Assembly: GCA_022760735.1 (NCBI GenBank)
Contig: JAKELU010000003.1
Span: forward strand, 129,092-181,660
DNA length: 52,569 nucleotides
Direction of reading: 5' to 3'
DNA from: Firmicutes bacterium FC7
GTDB taxonomy: Bacteria; Bacillota; Clostridia; Tissierellales; Tissierellaceae
Below are positions 32,735 to 41,996 of the stretch, one piece after another (the first letter of the stretch is position 1; the number at the start of each line of letters is the position of its first letter). The notes under the pieces are model-generated. The model ran no database searches. It saw only the letters and a list, made by a program, of their open reading frames with translations, and had not been told where the DNA came from. The position numbers and the translations under genes are program-made.

Positions 32735-33764
32735 TTGCAAATCTCCTCTCAACCTCTAGATTTATTTCTTCTCTAAGTTCATCAGAAGGAATACTATCAA
32801 TAATAGGTCTAAATGATGCCTCCACAATTAATTTCTTAGCATCTCTTTCACTTAAACCTCTGCTCATTAAATAGAATAGTTTATTTTTATCAAGTTGTCC
32901 TGCACTGGCAGCGTGATTGCCTTCTACATCGTCCTCTTCACAGAATAAACCTGGTATTGAATCTGATTTTACCTTAGGGTCTAGTAATATTACGTATTCT
33001 TCTTCATTACCTTTAGCCCTTCTTGCTCCTTTCTTAAAGTCAAGGTTTCCTCTAAATACTTTTCTTGCCTCATTCATTAAGACTCCTTTGGTATCAATAT
33101 TGCTTATACTTCGAGGGCCTCTATGGATCATTGAATAGCTAATATCCATCTTACGATTTCCATCTCCAAAATAAATTGAAGAAAGATAACCCTCGCTTGC
33201 TTCTCCATCTAAAAATGTGGTATAGTTAGCACCACTGATACTGCTTCCTAATTCAACTGAAATCCAGTTAACTTTTCCTCGTCCTTCTACAATGGCAACA
33301 TTTGAGTCAAAGTTAAAAGAGCTTTCATTCATTCTTTGAATTTTAATGATGTTAACTATAGAATTTTCCTTAGCATATACTTTTGTTATACCGTTATGAA
33401 AGGCCTTAGTATCAGAAATAGTTTTATAATCTATAATAACTGTAACTTCACTATCCTCGTCTACTTTAATGATATTTTTATCAACAACAGTTGGATTTTC
33501 ATCATTCATTATATATTCGACTCTTATTGGTTCTCTAATCTTATCCCTTCTTCGAACATGGAGGGTAAAGCCAGAATTATAATTGTTGTCTATATGTTCA
33601 AGAAATTCATTGCCTAGTCCAAGAAAGCCTTGGGGTGATATATCATCACTTGGTTCGTATATTTTAATATTTAAGGGTTGACCCATATCATTTATAAAGT
33701 CCTTTGTGTACTTAGGAACATTAGGAAATGTAAGGTCCATTCCAATTCTTTTCCATTTTACCAT
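32727..33764 (-). CDS. sufD: SufD Fe-S scaffold complex subunit
   Basis: 345 aa. The SufBD-type beta-helix domain is clear: LSSIYFGDGNRKMDISYSMI, HRGPRSISNIDTKGVL, and the C-terminal ASAGQLDKNKLFYLMSRGL followed by ERDAKKLIVEASF, with the His/Asp region used in cluster assembly. It forms the SufBC2D complex. ATG 33764 is chosen from AGGAGGG about 10 nt upstream; the open frame reaches 33803 inside sufB. Confidence 0.93.
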   Translation of the reverse strand: MVKWKRIGMDLTFPNVPKYTKDFINDMGQPLNIKIYEPSDDISPQGFLGLGNEFLEHIDNNYNSGFTLHVRRRDKIREPIRVEYIMNDENPTVVDKNIIKVDEDSEVTVIIDYKTISDTKAFHNGITKVYAKENSIVNIIKIQRMNESSFNFDSNVAIVEGRGKVNWISVELGSSISGANYTTFLDGEASEGYLSSIYFGDGNRKMDISYSMIHRGPRSISNIDTKGVLMNEARKVFRGNLDFKKGARRAKGNEEEYVILLDPKVKSDSIPGLFCEEDDVEGNHAASAGQLDKNKLFYLMSRGLSERDAKKLIVEASFRPIIDSIPSDELREEINLEVERRFANV

Positions 33765-33777
33765 CCTAATTTCCCTC

Positions 33778-35184
33778 CTATCCGATAGAGCCTTCAAGCT
33801 CAATGTTTATTAAATTATTTAATTCTACAGCGTATTCTAATGGTAGTTCCTTTGTAATTGGTTCTACAAAGCCTCTTACAATCATTGCCTTAGCTTCCTC
33901 TTCGCTTATACCTCTACTCATTAGGTAGAATATTGCTTCATCGCTAATTCTACCTATCTTTGCTTCGTGTCCAATATCTATATTGTCATTATCCAAGGAT
34001 ATTATAGGGAGAGTGTCTGACTTTGAATCATTATCAAGCATAAGTGATTCACAGGATATAGTTGCCTTACAATTATGAGCATTAGGTGCAACCTTTAATA
34101 ACCCCCTATAGAAGGCGTGTCCACCATCTTTAGAAATGGATTTAGAATTAACCGTAGATGTTGTATAAGGTGCTGCGTGGACTACCTTTGTCCCAGTGTC
34201 TAAATATTGTCCCTTGGACGCAAAGGTAATACCTGTGAATTCTGATTTAGCTCCTTCTCCTCTTAAAATACTCATAGGATATAGCATGGATACTCTAGAA
34301 CCGAAGGAACCTGAAACCCATTCTATACTTCCATTTTTATCTACTACGCATCTCTTTGTATTTAAGTTATACATATTCTTAGACCAGTTTTCTATGGTAC
34401 TGTATCTAAGCCTTGCATTTTCTTTAACGTATAGTTCCACACAACCTGCATGTAAGTTGTTTACCTTATATTTAGGCGCAGAGCAACCTTCGATAAAATG
34501 AAGAAAAGCTCCTTTTTCTACTATTATTAAGGTATGTTCAAATTGACCTGCGCCTGGTGCATTTAATCTAAAGTAGGATTGAAGTGGAATATCTACATTA
34601 ACACCTTCTGGTACATAAACAAAGGATCCACCTGACCAAACAGCTCCGTGTAATGCCGCAAATTTATGATCAGTAGGAGGGACTAGCTTCATAAAGTATT
34701 CCTTTATTACATCTTCATAATCCCTAAGAGCAGTTTCCATATCTGTATATATAACACCTTGGTCTACAAGTTCCTGCCTTATATTATGGTATACAACTTC
34801 AGAGTCGTATTGAGCTCCAACACCAGCAAGACTTTCTCTTTCTGCTTGAGGAAGTCCCAACCTTTCAAAGGTATCTTTAATTTCCTCAGGAACATCTTCC
34901 CAACGAGTCTTCATATCTGCATTAGGTCTTATATAAGTTATGATTTCATCTAAATTTAGGTCACTTAAATCTGCACCCCATGTAGGCATTGGCTTACTAT
35001 TATAAATTTCTAAGGATTTTAATCTAAAATCCGTCATCCATTGAGGCTCGTTTTTTTCCTTAGAGATTTCTATGATTATATCAGGGGTAAGACCTTTTTC
35101 TGCTTTATATTTGTAGGTGAACTCATTTTTAATATCATAAATTCCTCTATCTATATCATCTATAAAAGTCTTCTTTCTTTCCAT
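33778..35184 (-). CDS. sufB: SufB Fe-S scaffold subunit
   Basis: 468 aa. The long N-terminal part is typical (FTYKYKAEKGLTPDIIIEIS, PTWGADLSDLNLDEI). GGSFVYVPEGVNVDIPLQSY and HFIEGCSAPKYKVNNLHAGCVEL carry conserved cysteines; HNCKATISCESLMLDN (near 382) carries the Cys essential for cluster formation in E. coli SufB. The C-terminus is SRGISEEEAKAMIVRGF. The start is ATG 35184 (AGAGGTG upstream) rather than GTG 35193. It is the most conserved protein of the operon. Confidence 0.96.
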   Translation of the reverse strand: MERKKTFIDDIDRGIYDIKNEFTYKYKAEKGLTPDIIIEISKEKNEPQWMTDFRLKSLEIYNSKPMPTWGADLSDLNLDEIITYIRPNADMKTRWEDVPEEIKDTFERLGLPQAERESLAGVGAQYDSEVVYHNIRQELVDQGVIYTDMETALRDYEDVIKEYFMKLVPPTDHKFAALHGAVWSGGSFVYVPEGVNVDIPLQSYFRLNAPGAGQFEHTLIIVEKGAFLHFIEGCSAPKYKVNNLHAGCVELYVKENARLRYSTIENWSKNMYNLNTKRCVVDKNGSIEWVSGSFGSRVSMLYPMSILRGEGAKSEFTGITFASKGQYLDTGTKVVHAAPYTTSTVNSKSISKDGGHAFYRGLLKVAPNAHNCKATISCESLMLDNDSKSDTLPIISLDNDNIDIGHEAKIGRISDEAIFYLMSRGISEEEAKAMIVRGFVEPITKELPLEYAVELNNLINIELEGSIG

Positions 35185-35195
35185 ATTCTTCACCT

Positions 35196-35951
35196 CTACT
35201 TATTAGCAAATTCTTGTCTAATATTTTCGTATCCTTTTTTGTCTATTTCCTTTGCTAATTCTATCCCACCAGTTTTTACTATCTTGCCATCGAGAAGAAT
35301 ATGAACAAAGTCTGGTTCCAAGTAATCTAATAATTTATGATAATGTGTAATAACTAGAACAGAATTGTTTTCATTGTGTAATCTTTTAACACCTTCAGCT
35401 ACAATTCTAATAGCATCCACATCAAGGCCAGAATCCGTTTCATCTAAAATTGCAAGCTTTGGCTCTAGAATTGACATTTGAAGAATTTCGTTTTTCTTTT
35501 TTTCTCCTCCTGAAAATCCTAGATTTAAATATCTATTTGCATACTCTTCCTTCATTTCTAAAAGTTCCATTTTTTCCTTTAGCAACTTTCTAAAAGGTAT
35601 TATTCTTTGCTGTTCTCCAGTAATAGAGGATTTGGCAGTACGAAGAAATTCTTCAACTGTAACACCAGGTATTTCCTCAGGATATTGGAAGGATAAAAAA
35701 ATCCCTTTTTTAGCTTTTTTGTCAGCGCTTAAATCATTTATTAATTGATCTTCAAATTTTATTTCACCGTCTGTAATTTCATATCTAGGGTGCCCCATTA
35801 ATGTATAGGCTAATGTGGACTTACCTCCACCATTAGGTCCCATTATAATGTGGATTTCCCCGTGTCCGATATTTAGGTCTAATCCCTTTAAAATTTCTTT
35901 ATCTTCTATATTTACTTTTAAATTACGTATACTTAATAGTTTCTTACTCAT
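35196..35951 (-). CDS. sufC: SufC ATPase of the Fe-S assembly complex
   Basis: 251 aa, ABC-type ATPase without membrane partner. Walker A GPNGGGKST (near 37), signature LGFSGGEKKKNEILQM (near 145), Walker B LAILDETDSGLDVDA (near 165), and His in VITHYHKLLDYL. It powers conformational change of SufB-SufD. It is the first gene of the operon, with GGAG before ATG 35951. Confidence 0.96.
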   Translation of the reverse strand: MSKKLLSIRNLKVNIEDKEILKGLDLNIGHGEIHIIMGPNGGGKSTLAYTLMGHPRYEITDGEIKFEDQLINDLSADKKAKKGIFLSFQYPEEIPGVTVEEFLRTAKSSITGEQQRIIPFRKLLKEKMELLEMKEEYANRYLNLGFSGGEKKKNEILQMSILEPKLAILDETDSGLDVDAIRIVAEGVKRLHNENNSVLVITHYHKLLDYLEPDFVHILLDGKIVKTGGIELAKEIDKKGYENIRQEFANK

Positions 35952-35986
35952 ATGGACTCCTTTATTAACATAGTTTTATGTCTTTT

Positions 35987-36000
35987 ATGACATATGTCAT
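35987..36000. promoter_or_regulatory. Palindromic operator at the suf start site
   Basis: ATGACATATGTCAT is a perfect 14-bp palindrome that begins 4 bp downstream of the suf -10 box, so it covers the transcription start. A repressor bound there would block transcription. It does not match a site I can name with confidence. Confidence 0.55.
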
Positions 36001-36004
36001 TTAT

Positions 36005-36032
36005 ATTATATCCTATTATAAGAAAAATTCAA
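36005..36032 (-). promoter_or_regulatory. suf operon promoter
   Basis: On the minus strand, TTGAAT (36032-36027) and TATAAT (36010-36005) are 16 bp apart. The mRNA would start about 45-50 bp upstream of sufC. Confidence 0.6.
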
Positions 36033-36129
36033 TCCTACAATTTAACTAGGAATTGCTTTTTTGTTATTTTAAGAAAACCTATTAAAAAAATAATGAAATA
36101 TTATTTTAATATAAAGTACTTTACAAAAA

Positions 36130-36447
36130 CTAATTATCGTGGTAAAGTGTTAAATAATTAAATTGATATATTAATGCGATGAGAAGAAATAGTAAATATA
36201 TTAATATTTTGTAGAGAGTGCATGGCTGGTGAAAATGCATAAATATCGTATATTGAACACATCTTTGAGCAATTCCTACGAAACCTATAGGGAGTAGTTG
36301 ATTCGGGAGCACCCGATACAGTGCTAGGGTATGTTAGTACCTAAAGAGTTTGATGTCGCGAGGCATCAATAAATAGAGGTGGAACCACGTGAATAATACT
36401 CTCGTCCTCTAGCAAGCAATATGCTAGAAGACGGGAGTTTTTTATGA
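36130..36447 (+). promoter_or_regulatory. T-box riboswitch, probably histidine-specific
   Basis: AGAGGTGGAACCACG (36375-36389) is the conserved T-box sequence. Upstream, stem I is recognisable (AGAGAG near 36213, GGTGAAA near 36229). Its specifier loop has A/T-rich strands pairing above (AATATA / TATATT) and AAGA / TCTT below; the 3' side reads GAACACA, so the specifier is most likely CAC (36258-36260, His). Downstream, ACTCTCGTC (36398-36406) and GACGGGAGT (36430-36438) form the terminator, followed by TTTTTT. Uncharged tRNA-His would switch on the amino-acid importer downstream. ATC (Ile) is a less likely alternative reading. Confidence 0.85.
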
Positions 36448-36449
36448 CC

Positions 36450-36620
36450 TAACCCGATTTGCGACTTTTGCAAATCGATGGTAGGTCAGATGTCGCGAAG
36501 TCTAAATCTTGGATTTAGTTAACGGAGCCGACTTAATGAGCAACACAATTTGTTGAATGTTTTTCAACAAATTGATGGTTGATCAGATTTAGCTAACATA
36601 GCCTAGATCTTAAATTTAAA
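36450..36620 (+). repeat. Two diverged hairpin repeats between T-box and importer gene
   Basis: Copy A: GATTTGC (36456-36462) / GCAAATC (36470-36476), then GATGGTAGGTCAGAT. Copy B: CAATTTGTTGAA (36546-36557) / TTCAACAAATTG (36563-36574), then ATGGTTGATCAGAT. Both are followed by related CTAAATCTT / CTAGATCTT text. They lengthen the leader after the T-box terminator by about 170 nt and contain no gene. Confidence 0.6.
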
Positions 36621-36647
36621 ATTGTGAAAAAGGAGAGAGTATTGAAA

Positions 36648-37460
36648 ATGAAAATATTTAATAAAAGATCTTTCAAACTATTATTACTAATGACAATTAT
36701 AGCAAGTTTATTATCAGGTTGTTCATCAGAAGTAGGGACAAGCAGTGGCCAGTCACCTGAATGTGTAGAAAAAGATACTTATATTGTAGGACTTGATGAT
36801 ACTTTTGCACCAATGGGATTTAGGGATGACAATGGAAATCTAGTTGGATTTGACATTGACTTAGCCAATGAAGTAGCAAAGAGATGGGGAATTACATTTA
36901 AATTTCAACCTATCGATTGGTCAATGAAGGAAACTGAATTAAATACGGGAAACATAGATTTTATATGGAATGGTTATACAATAACTGAGGAAAGAAAAGA
37001 AAAAGTAAACTTTTCAGAACCATATTTAGAATATAGTCAGCTTCTTGTAACTTTAGCTAATTCAGAATTTAATTCTATTGAAGATATGGCTGGGAAAGTA
37101 GTTTCCACTCAGGGCGAATCAAGTGCAGTAGATGCAGCCTACGCCCAACCAGGATTAGTAGAATCCTTTAAGAATGGAGAACTTGTTGAGTTTCCAACAT
37201 ATAACGAAGTATTTAATGACCTTGAGGCAGGAAGAAGTGATATAGTTATAGCTGATGAAGTATTGGCAAGGTATTATATGAAGAATAAAGGAGAAGAAAA
37301 ATACAAGATCCTAGAAGAAAATCTTGGTCTTGAAGAATTTGGAGTAGGTGTAAGAAAAGAGGATCCAGAATTATTAGAAAGATTGAACAACACACTTAAA
37401 GATATTAAAGAAGATGGAACCTATGACGAAATTTATTCAAAGTGGTTTTCAGCAAACTAG
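36648..37460 (+). CDS. Amino-acid ABC transporter substrate-binding lipoprotein (HisX-like)
   Basis: About 270 aa. Signal peptide with lipobox LLSGC (Cys near 23), then a family 3 solute-binding fold: YIVGLDDTFAPMGFRDDNGN and LVGFDIDLANEVAKRWGI are hallmark sequences, followed by NFSEPYLEYSQLLVT. The downstream permease and ATPase complete a polar amino-acid importer. The T-box specifier points to histidine, the known case of T-box regulated hisXYZ. TTG 36642 and GTG 36624 are less likely starts. Confidence 0.9.
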   Translation: MKIFNKRSFKLLLLMTIIASLLSGCSSEVGTSSGQSPECVEKDTYIVGLDDTFAPMGFRDDNGNLVGFDIDLANEVAKRWGITFKFQPIDWSMKETELNTGNIDFIWNGYTITEERKEKVNFSEPYLEYSQLLVTLANSEFNSIEDMAGKVVSTQGESSAVDAAYAQPGLVESFKNGELVEFPTYNEVFNDLEAGRSDIVIADEVLARYYMKNKGEEKYKILEENLGLEEFGVGVRKEDPELLERLNNTLKDIKEDGTYDEIYSKWFSAN

Positions 37461-37484
37461 ATAATTTAGAAAGAGGTCAAAGTA

Positions 37485-38135
37485 ATGAATGTTTTTAATA
37501 TGTTGATACCCATGACAATAGAAGGTTTAAGAATAACAATAGGTGTGTTTTTAGCTACATTAGTAATTTCGATACCATTATCAATCATAGTTGCAAAGTT
37601 AAGAATGTCTAAGAATAAAATTATAGCAAAGATTACAGGTATATATATTTACATAATGAGAGGAACTCCTCTTCTATTGCAATTGATGTTTATATTCTTT
37701 GGCTTTCATTATATTCCACTAATAGGATTTGCTTTTGGAAGATACCAAGCAATAATAATAGCCTTTGTACTAAATTATACTGCTTACTTAGCGGAAATAT
37801 TTAGAGGAGGTATAGGTTCTATTGATATAGGACAATTTGAGGCTTGCCAAGTCCTCAGTTTAAGTAAGAGATTCACATTTATGAAGGTTATACTACCTCA
37901 AGTTGTTAAAAATGTAATGCCTTCCATTGGAAATGAAGTTATCACATTAGTTAAAGATACATCACTAGTATATATACTAGGGGTAGCAGATATACTAAAG
38001 GCTGCAAAATCAGTTTCTAATACTTATTCAACCTTTATACCTTATATTTTTGTAGGAATAGTGTATTTGCTAATTACTGCAATACTTACAAAGCTATTGG
38101 ATAATTTTGAAAGTAAATTTAGTTACTATAGATAG
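37485..38135 (+). CDS. Amino-acid ABC transporter permease (HisY-like)
   Basis: 216 aa with five hydrophobic segments. IYIYIMRGTPLLLQLMFIFFG (near 51) and FRGGIGSIDIGQFEACQVLSL (near 108) are the polar amino-acid permease signature and the EAA coupling loop. It lies 25 bp after the binding-protein gene. Confidence 0.93.
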   Translation: MNVFNMLIPMTIEGLRITIGVFLATLVISIPLSIIVAKLRMSKNKIIAKITGIYIYIMRGTPLLLQLMFIFFGFHYIPLIGFAFGRYQAIIIAFVLNYTAYLAEIFRGGIGSIDIGQFEACQVLSLSKRFTFMKVILPQVVKNVMPSIGNEVITLVKDTSLVYILGVADILKAAKSVSNTYSTFIPYIFVGIVYLLITAILTKLLDNFESKFSYYR

Positions 38136-38144
38136 GAGAGAATT

Positions 38145-38810
38145 ATGACATTAGTTGTAGAGAATTTAAGCAAATCATATGGTGATACAAATGTTTTTAG
38201 TGATATATCATTTGCTTTAGAAAAAGGAGAAATTCTTTGTATAAGGGGCAAATCTGGACAAGGCAAAACAACACTACTCAGATGTTTAAACAACTTAGAA
38301 ACACTAGATAAGGGTTCTATTAAAATAAATAATAGATATCTTTGTAAAGAAGTAAATGGCAAAGTAAATTATGCCTCTCAACAAGAATTAAAAGTGATTA
38401 GGCAGGACATAGGATTTGTTTTTCAAAGTTTCAATCTATTTCCTCATATGACAGTAAAAGAAAATCTATTATTAGCACCAAAATTTCTAAAAAAATTATC
38501 AAATGATGAAATTGAAAAAAAGGCTGATGAATTAATATTGAAATTGGACTTGAGTACTAAATCAGATAATTATCCATATCAACTATCAGGTGGTCAAAAA
38601 CAGAGAGTAGCCATAGCTAGAGCTTGTATGTTAAGCCCATCTATCCTCTGTTTTGATGAACCAACTTCTGCTTTAGACGAAGAAACTATGGGACAGATTT
38701 CTAAGATTATTAAAGAATTAGCCGCTCAGGGTATAGCAATAATAATTGTAACCCACGACAGTGCTTTTGTTGAAGAAATAGGTGGAAAGGTAATTACATT
38801 GAAGAATTGA
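38145..38810 (+). CDS. Amino-acid ABC transporter ATPase (HisZ-like)
   Basis: 221 aa, somewhat short for the roughly 240-aa family. Walker A GKSGQGKTTLL (near 33), Q-loop FVFQSFNLFPHMTVKENLLL, signature YQLSGGQKQRVAIARACML (near 145), Walker B ILCFDEPTSALDEET, switch VTHDSAF. It starts 10 bp after the permease gene and closes the importer operon. Confidence 0.94.
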   Translation: MTLVVENLSKSYGDTNVFSDISFALEKGEILCIRGKSGQGKTTLLRCLNNLETLDKGSIKINNRYLCKEVNGKVNYASQQELKVIRQDIGFVFQSFNLFPHMTVKENLLLAPKFLKKLSNDEIEKKADELILKLDLSTKSDNYPYQLSGGQKQRVAIARACMLSPSILCFDEPTSALDEETMGQISKIIKELAAQGIAIIIVTHDSAFVEEIGGKVITLKN

Positions 38811-38818
38811 GATGAGAA

Positions 38819-38862
38819 AAAGTGGCAAGTTAAGTATCATATCATACTTAACTTGCCACTTT
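38819..38862. terminator. Bidirectional terminator between two importer operons
   Basis: AAAGTGGCAAGTTAAGTAT (38819-38837) and its perfect complement (38844-38862) form a 19-bp stem with A/T flanks, serving both convergent operons. Confidence 0.92.
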
Positions 38863-38863
38863 A

Positions 38864-40048
38864 TTAATGTATTGAAGATAAAACGTCTGCTTTTGTAACA
38901 ATGCCCTTTAGGCTTTTATCTGTTTCGTCTATTACTGCAATTGGGTATTTTGTTTTAGCAGCAATATCTATAATATCAGTTATTAGAGTGTCTGTTGTTG
39001 TAGTATCTACATCCTTTATTAGAATATCAGAAATTGATAATTTTTCTTTATTTGCTCGAATTGCATCATCAATAGTAACAACACCTTCAAACTGCATTTT
39101 CTCTCTTACCACATAAGCAGTAGAGACCTTATTTGCTCGCATCATATTAATTGCATAATTAGGCGTATCCTTAAGTCTTATAATGCTATTAGGAGTAGAC
39201 ATTACATTCTTAACGCTTATAACTTGGGTTTTGTCCGCACTATCTATAAATTGTCTAACATAGTCAGTTGCAGGGTTTGAACTCATTTCTTCGGGTGTAG
39301 CTACTTGTATAAGTTCTCCGTCCTTCATTATGGCAACTTTATCACCTAACTTAAAGGCCTCATTTATATCATGGGTAATAAATATTATTGTTTTATCTAA
39401 CTTTCTCTGAATTGACAGCAATTCAAATTGCATATCCTTTCTAACTAAGGGATCTAGTGCCGAAAAAGGCTCATCCATAAGGAGTATTTCAGGGTCATTT
39501 GCCAATGCCCTAGCAATACCTACCCGTTGCTTCATACCTCCTGATAAGCTTGATATAGGTTCGTTTTCATAGCCTTCAAGACCGACCATTTGTATCATTT
39601 CTTTAGCCTTATTATAACGTTCTTCCTTTGATACACCCTTTACTTCCAGGCCATATTCAACATTGCTTATTACATTTCTGTGGGACATAAGTCCAAAATT
39701 TTGAAATACCATAGATATCTTATTTCTTCTATAATCTAACAGTTCATTATTGTTAAACTTATTAATACTTTTTCCTTTAAATAGTATTTGTCCCTTTGTT
39801 GGTTTGTTTAACAAGTTAAAACAACGTACTAAAGTGGATTTTCCAGAACCTGACAAACCAATAATTACAAATATTTCACCTTTCTTAATATCTAAATTAA
39901 TATCCCATAGAGCTATAGTTGAACCTGTTTTCTTGTAGATTGAATTTTTATCTGCACCACTTTGTTTAAGCTTAATTGCTCTATTTTTTTCCGGTCCATA
40001 AATTTTATATAGATTTCTTACACTCAATATTGTTTCATTATTTGCCAC
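38864..40048 (-). CDS. opuAA: Glycine betaine/choline-type ABC transporter ATPase with CBS domains
   Basis: 394 aa. ABC domain: Walker A GLSGSGKST (near 58), signature LSGGMKQRVGIARALA (near 164), Walker B ILLMDEPFSALDPLVRKDM. The C-terminal 120 residues hold a CBS pair (VMSTPNSIIRLKDT and ISDILIKDVDTTTTDTL), which in OpuA senses ionic strength and c-di-AMP. It starts with GTG (40048-40046), AGGTGA upstream, and overlaps the fused transporter gene by 11 bp. ProV is the E. coli counterpart. Confidence 0.94.
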   Translation of the reverse strand: MANNETILSVRNLYKIYGPEKNRAIKLKQSGADKNSIYKKTGSTIALWDINLDIKKGEIFVIIGLSGSGKSTLVRCFNLLNKPTKGQILFKGKSINKFNNNELLDYRRNKISMVFQNFGLMSHRNVISNVEYGLEVKGVSKEERYNKAKEMIQMVGLEGYENEPISSLSGGMKQRVGIARALANDPEILLMDEPFSALDPLVRKDMQFELLSIQRKLDKTIIFITHDINEAFKLGDKVAIMKDGELIQVATPEEMSSNPATDYVRQFIDSADKTQVISVKNVMSTPNSIIRLKDTPNYAINMMRANKVSTAYVVREKMQFEGVVTIDDAIRANKEKLSISDILIKDVDTTTTDTLITDIIDIAAKTKYPIAVIDETDKSLKGIVTKADVLSSIH

Positions 40049-41924
40049 TGTTGTTCACCTCGCTTCTCTTAACTAATCCCTGAGTTATTCTATCCAGTAT
40101 TACAGCGATAATGACTACTGCAATTCCTGAAATAAGACCTCTTCCAATTTCGATACGATTTACTCCTATAAGTACTTCCATACCTAGCCCAGTAGCACCT
40201 ATCATAGATGTAGTTACTACCATACTCATGGCCATCATAAGAGTTTGATTGACTCCTGCCATAATTGTTGGTAAAGCTTGGGGTATCTGTACTTTTATTA
40301 AGGATTGAAGTTTTGTTGAACCGAAAGCAATACTTGCCTCTATTAATTCTTCTTCTATCTGTCTGATTCCGTGATTTGTTAGTCTAATTATTGGAACTAT
40401 GGCATAAATAGTAGTAGCTATAACAGCCGGAGGATTACCTAATCCAAAGAATAATAATGCTGGGATTAAATATACAAAGACAGGCATTGTTTGCATTGTA
40501 TCTAATATTGGCCGCATGATTCTATCTGCTTTATCACTTGTCGATAAAAACACACCTATTGGGAATCCAAAAAGCAATGAAATAACAACAGAAGCTATCA
40601 CGATAGATAATGTTTGAATCATGTGGCTCCAAAAGCCTACTACTCCAATTAGCAATAGTAATATTGCATATAAAATTCCTTTTCCTATACTGTTACTCAT
40701 TCTCCATCCCAATAGAAATACTACAATTAAGAATATAAACCAAGGAATGAAAGCGAGAATGTTGTATATTATACTAACAAGATTGCCTAAGACCAATCTT
40801 ATACTATTAAAAAATGAATCATATTTGACACTAAATGCTCTGATAGATTCATCAATTTTATTTAAATCTAGTGGTATTTTAAAAGGAATTTCATAAAGCC
40901 ACGTTGCACTATCTTGTACTTCATTGCCAGCCAGGTAGGTTCTTATAATTTTAGCATCTTCTTCGTTTAACCACTCATCGATTAAATTATCATGTTCTTG
41001 TAGGAACCATTTGGCTGTTTCTTCATAATCCGCTCCTGTGTCTTGCATATATGCTAGAGCCTTTGAAGTTAAGGAGCTGGAAGTTTTATATTTGCTTAGG
41101 AAATTAACCATTTCTGGATTGTTTTTATAAAAATTATTGCTAACTGCTATTGTTACTTCAACAGGAGGCAGTTCAGTTTTACCTTCCTTAAATGCTGTAT
41201 CATCAATATATGGTTCATCCTGCAAAAGTACCATATCTAGCTTACCTAATAGCCATGTTGGTTCCCAATAGTAAGCCACTATTGGCTCTCCTCTTTCATA
41301 AGCGGAAGTTATAGCTGAAGCTAAAGCAGCATCTGAACCTGGTCTAAAATATATAAAGTTATCATCTAAATCATAATGCAAATATTTGTTATAAAGTATA
41401 GTATCTACTTCCCATCCAGGTATTCCACCATAGATTCTACCCATATTAGGGTTTTCTGCATCTTGGAACACATTATGATAGTTCTTTAAATCCCAAACAT
41501 ATTTTAAATCTGGGGCCATTGGCTCAATCCCTCTTTCAGGATCTCCCTCTATAACATATCTTGGGACATAAAGACCTTGAAAGTTATCATCAAAATTAAT
41601 ACCTAGTTCAACTAACTTTCCTGATTCAAGATCACCTTCATAAGTGGCTATATTGTCAGTCCATTCTTCCATATGAATGTCAACTTCACCATTTATTAAA
41701 CCTTCATGTAGTACTGCTGATGACCCTGGAACCTCTCTCCAGGTATATCCATATAGCACTTCGGCTATTAATCCTGCCACTGCATTATGAAATTTAACAC
41801 TATCCCAGCCAGCGTCTGCAAAGATAATTTCATTGCCTGAGTAGTCATTTTTATTGCTGGAATGTGCAACTGTAGTACCTATAATAAGGAGAATTATCAA
41901 TAATGTGCAAATAAATTTTTTCAT
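40038..41924 (-). CDS. Fused glycine-betaine-type binding protein and permease (OpuABC-like)
   Basis: 628 aa. A signal-like N-terminus (MKKFICTLLIILLIIGTTVA) leads to an OpuAC-type binding domain (about 30-310: IIFADAGWDSVKFHNAVAG, Trp-rich IVAYYWEPTWLL). A linker follows, then a permease domain (about 375-620: DTMQTMPVFVYLIPALLFFG, EELIEASIAFGSTKLQSLIK, NQTLMMAMSMVV). The order is binding domain first, permease second; Lactococcus OpuABC has the opposite order. It imports betaine, choline or carnitine-like osmolytes with the ATPase downstream. The gene lies behind a c-di-AMP riboswitch; AAGGAAGGTGAT precedes the ATG. Confidence 0.9.
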   Translation of the reverse strand: MKKFICTLLIILLIIGTTVAHSSNKNDYSGNEIIFADAGWDSVKFHNAVAGLIAEVLYGYTWREVPGSSAVLHEGLINGEVDIHMEEWTDNIATYEGDLESGKLVELGINFDDNFQGLYVPRYVIEGDPERGIEPMAPDLKYVWDLKNYHNVFQDAENPNMGRIYGGIPGWEVDTILYNKYLHYDLDDNFIYFRPGSDAALASAITSAYERGEPIVAYYWEPTWLLGKLDMVLLQDEPYIDDTAFKEGKTELPPVEVTIAVSNNFYKNNPEMVNFLSKYKTSSSLTSKALAYMQDTGADYEETAKWFLQEHDNLIDEWLNEEDAKIIRTYLAGNEVQDSATWLYEIPFKIPLDLNKIDESIRAFSVKYDSFFNSIRLVLGNLVSIIYNILAFIPWFIFLIVVFLLGWRMSNSIGKGILYAILLLLIGVVGFWSHMIQTLSIVIASVVISLLFGFPIGVFLSTSDKADRIMRPILDTMQTMPVFVYLIPALLFFGLGNPPAVIATTIYAIVPIIRLTNHGIRQIEEELIEASIAFGSTKLQSLIKVQIPQALPTIMAGVNQTLMMAMSMVVTTSMIGATGLGMEVLIGVNRIEIGRGLISGIAVVIIAVILDRITQGLVKRSEVNNSGK

Positions 41925-41996
41925 CTAATCACCTTCCTTTATTTTTGTGTTTCCCACTTTTTTCTTTATAATGCTATTATTTCCAAAAAAGAACGC

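Noticed and set aside
36130-36312. Short minus-strand reading frame over the T-box
   Set aside because: It lies within conserved riboswitch RNA on the opposite strand and resembles no protein.
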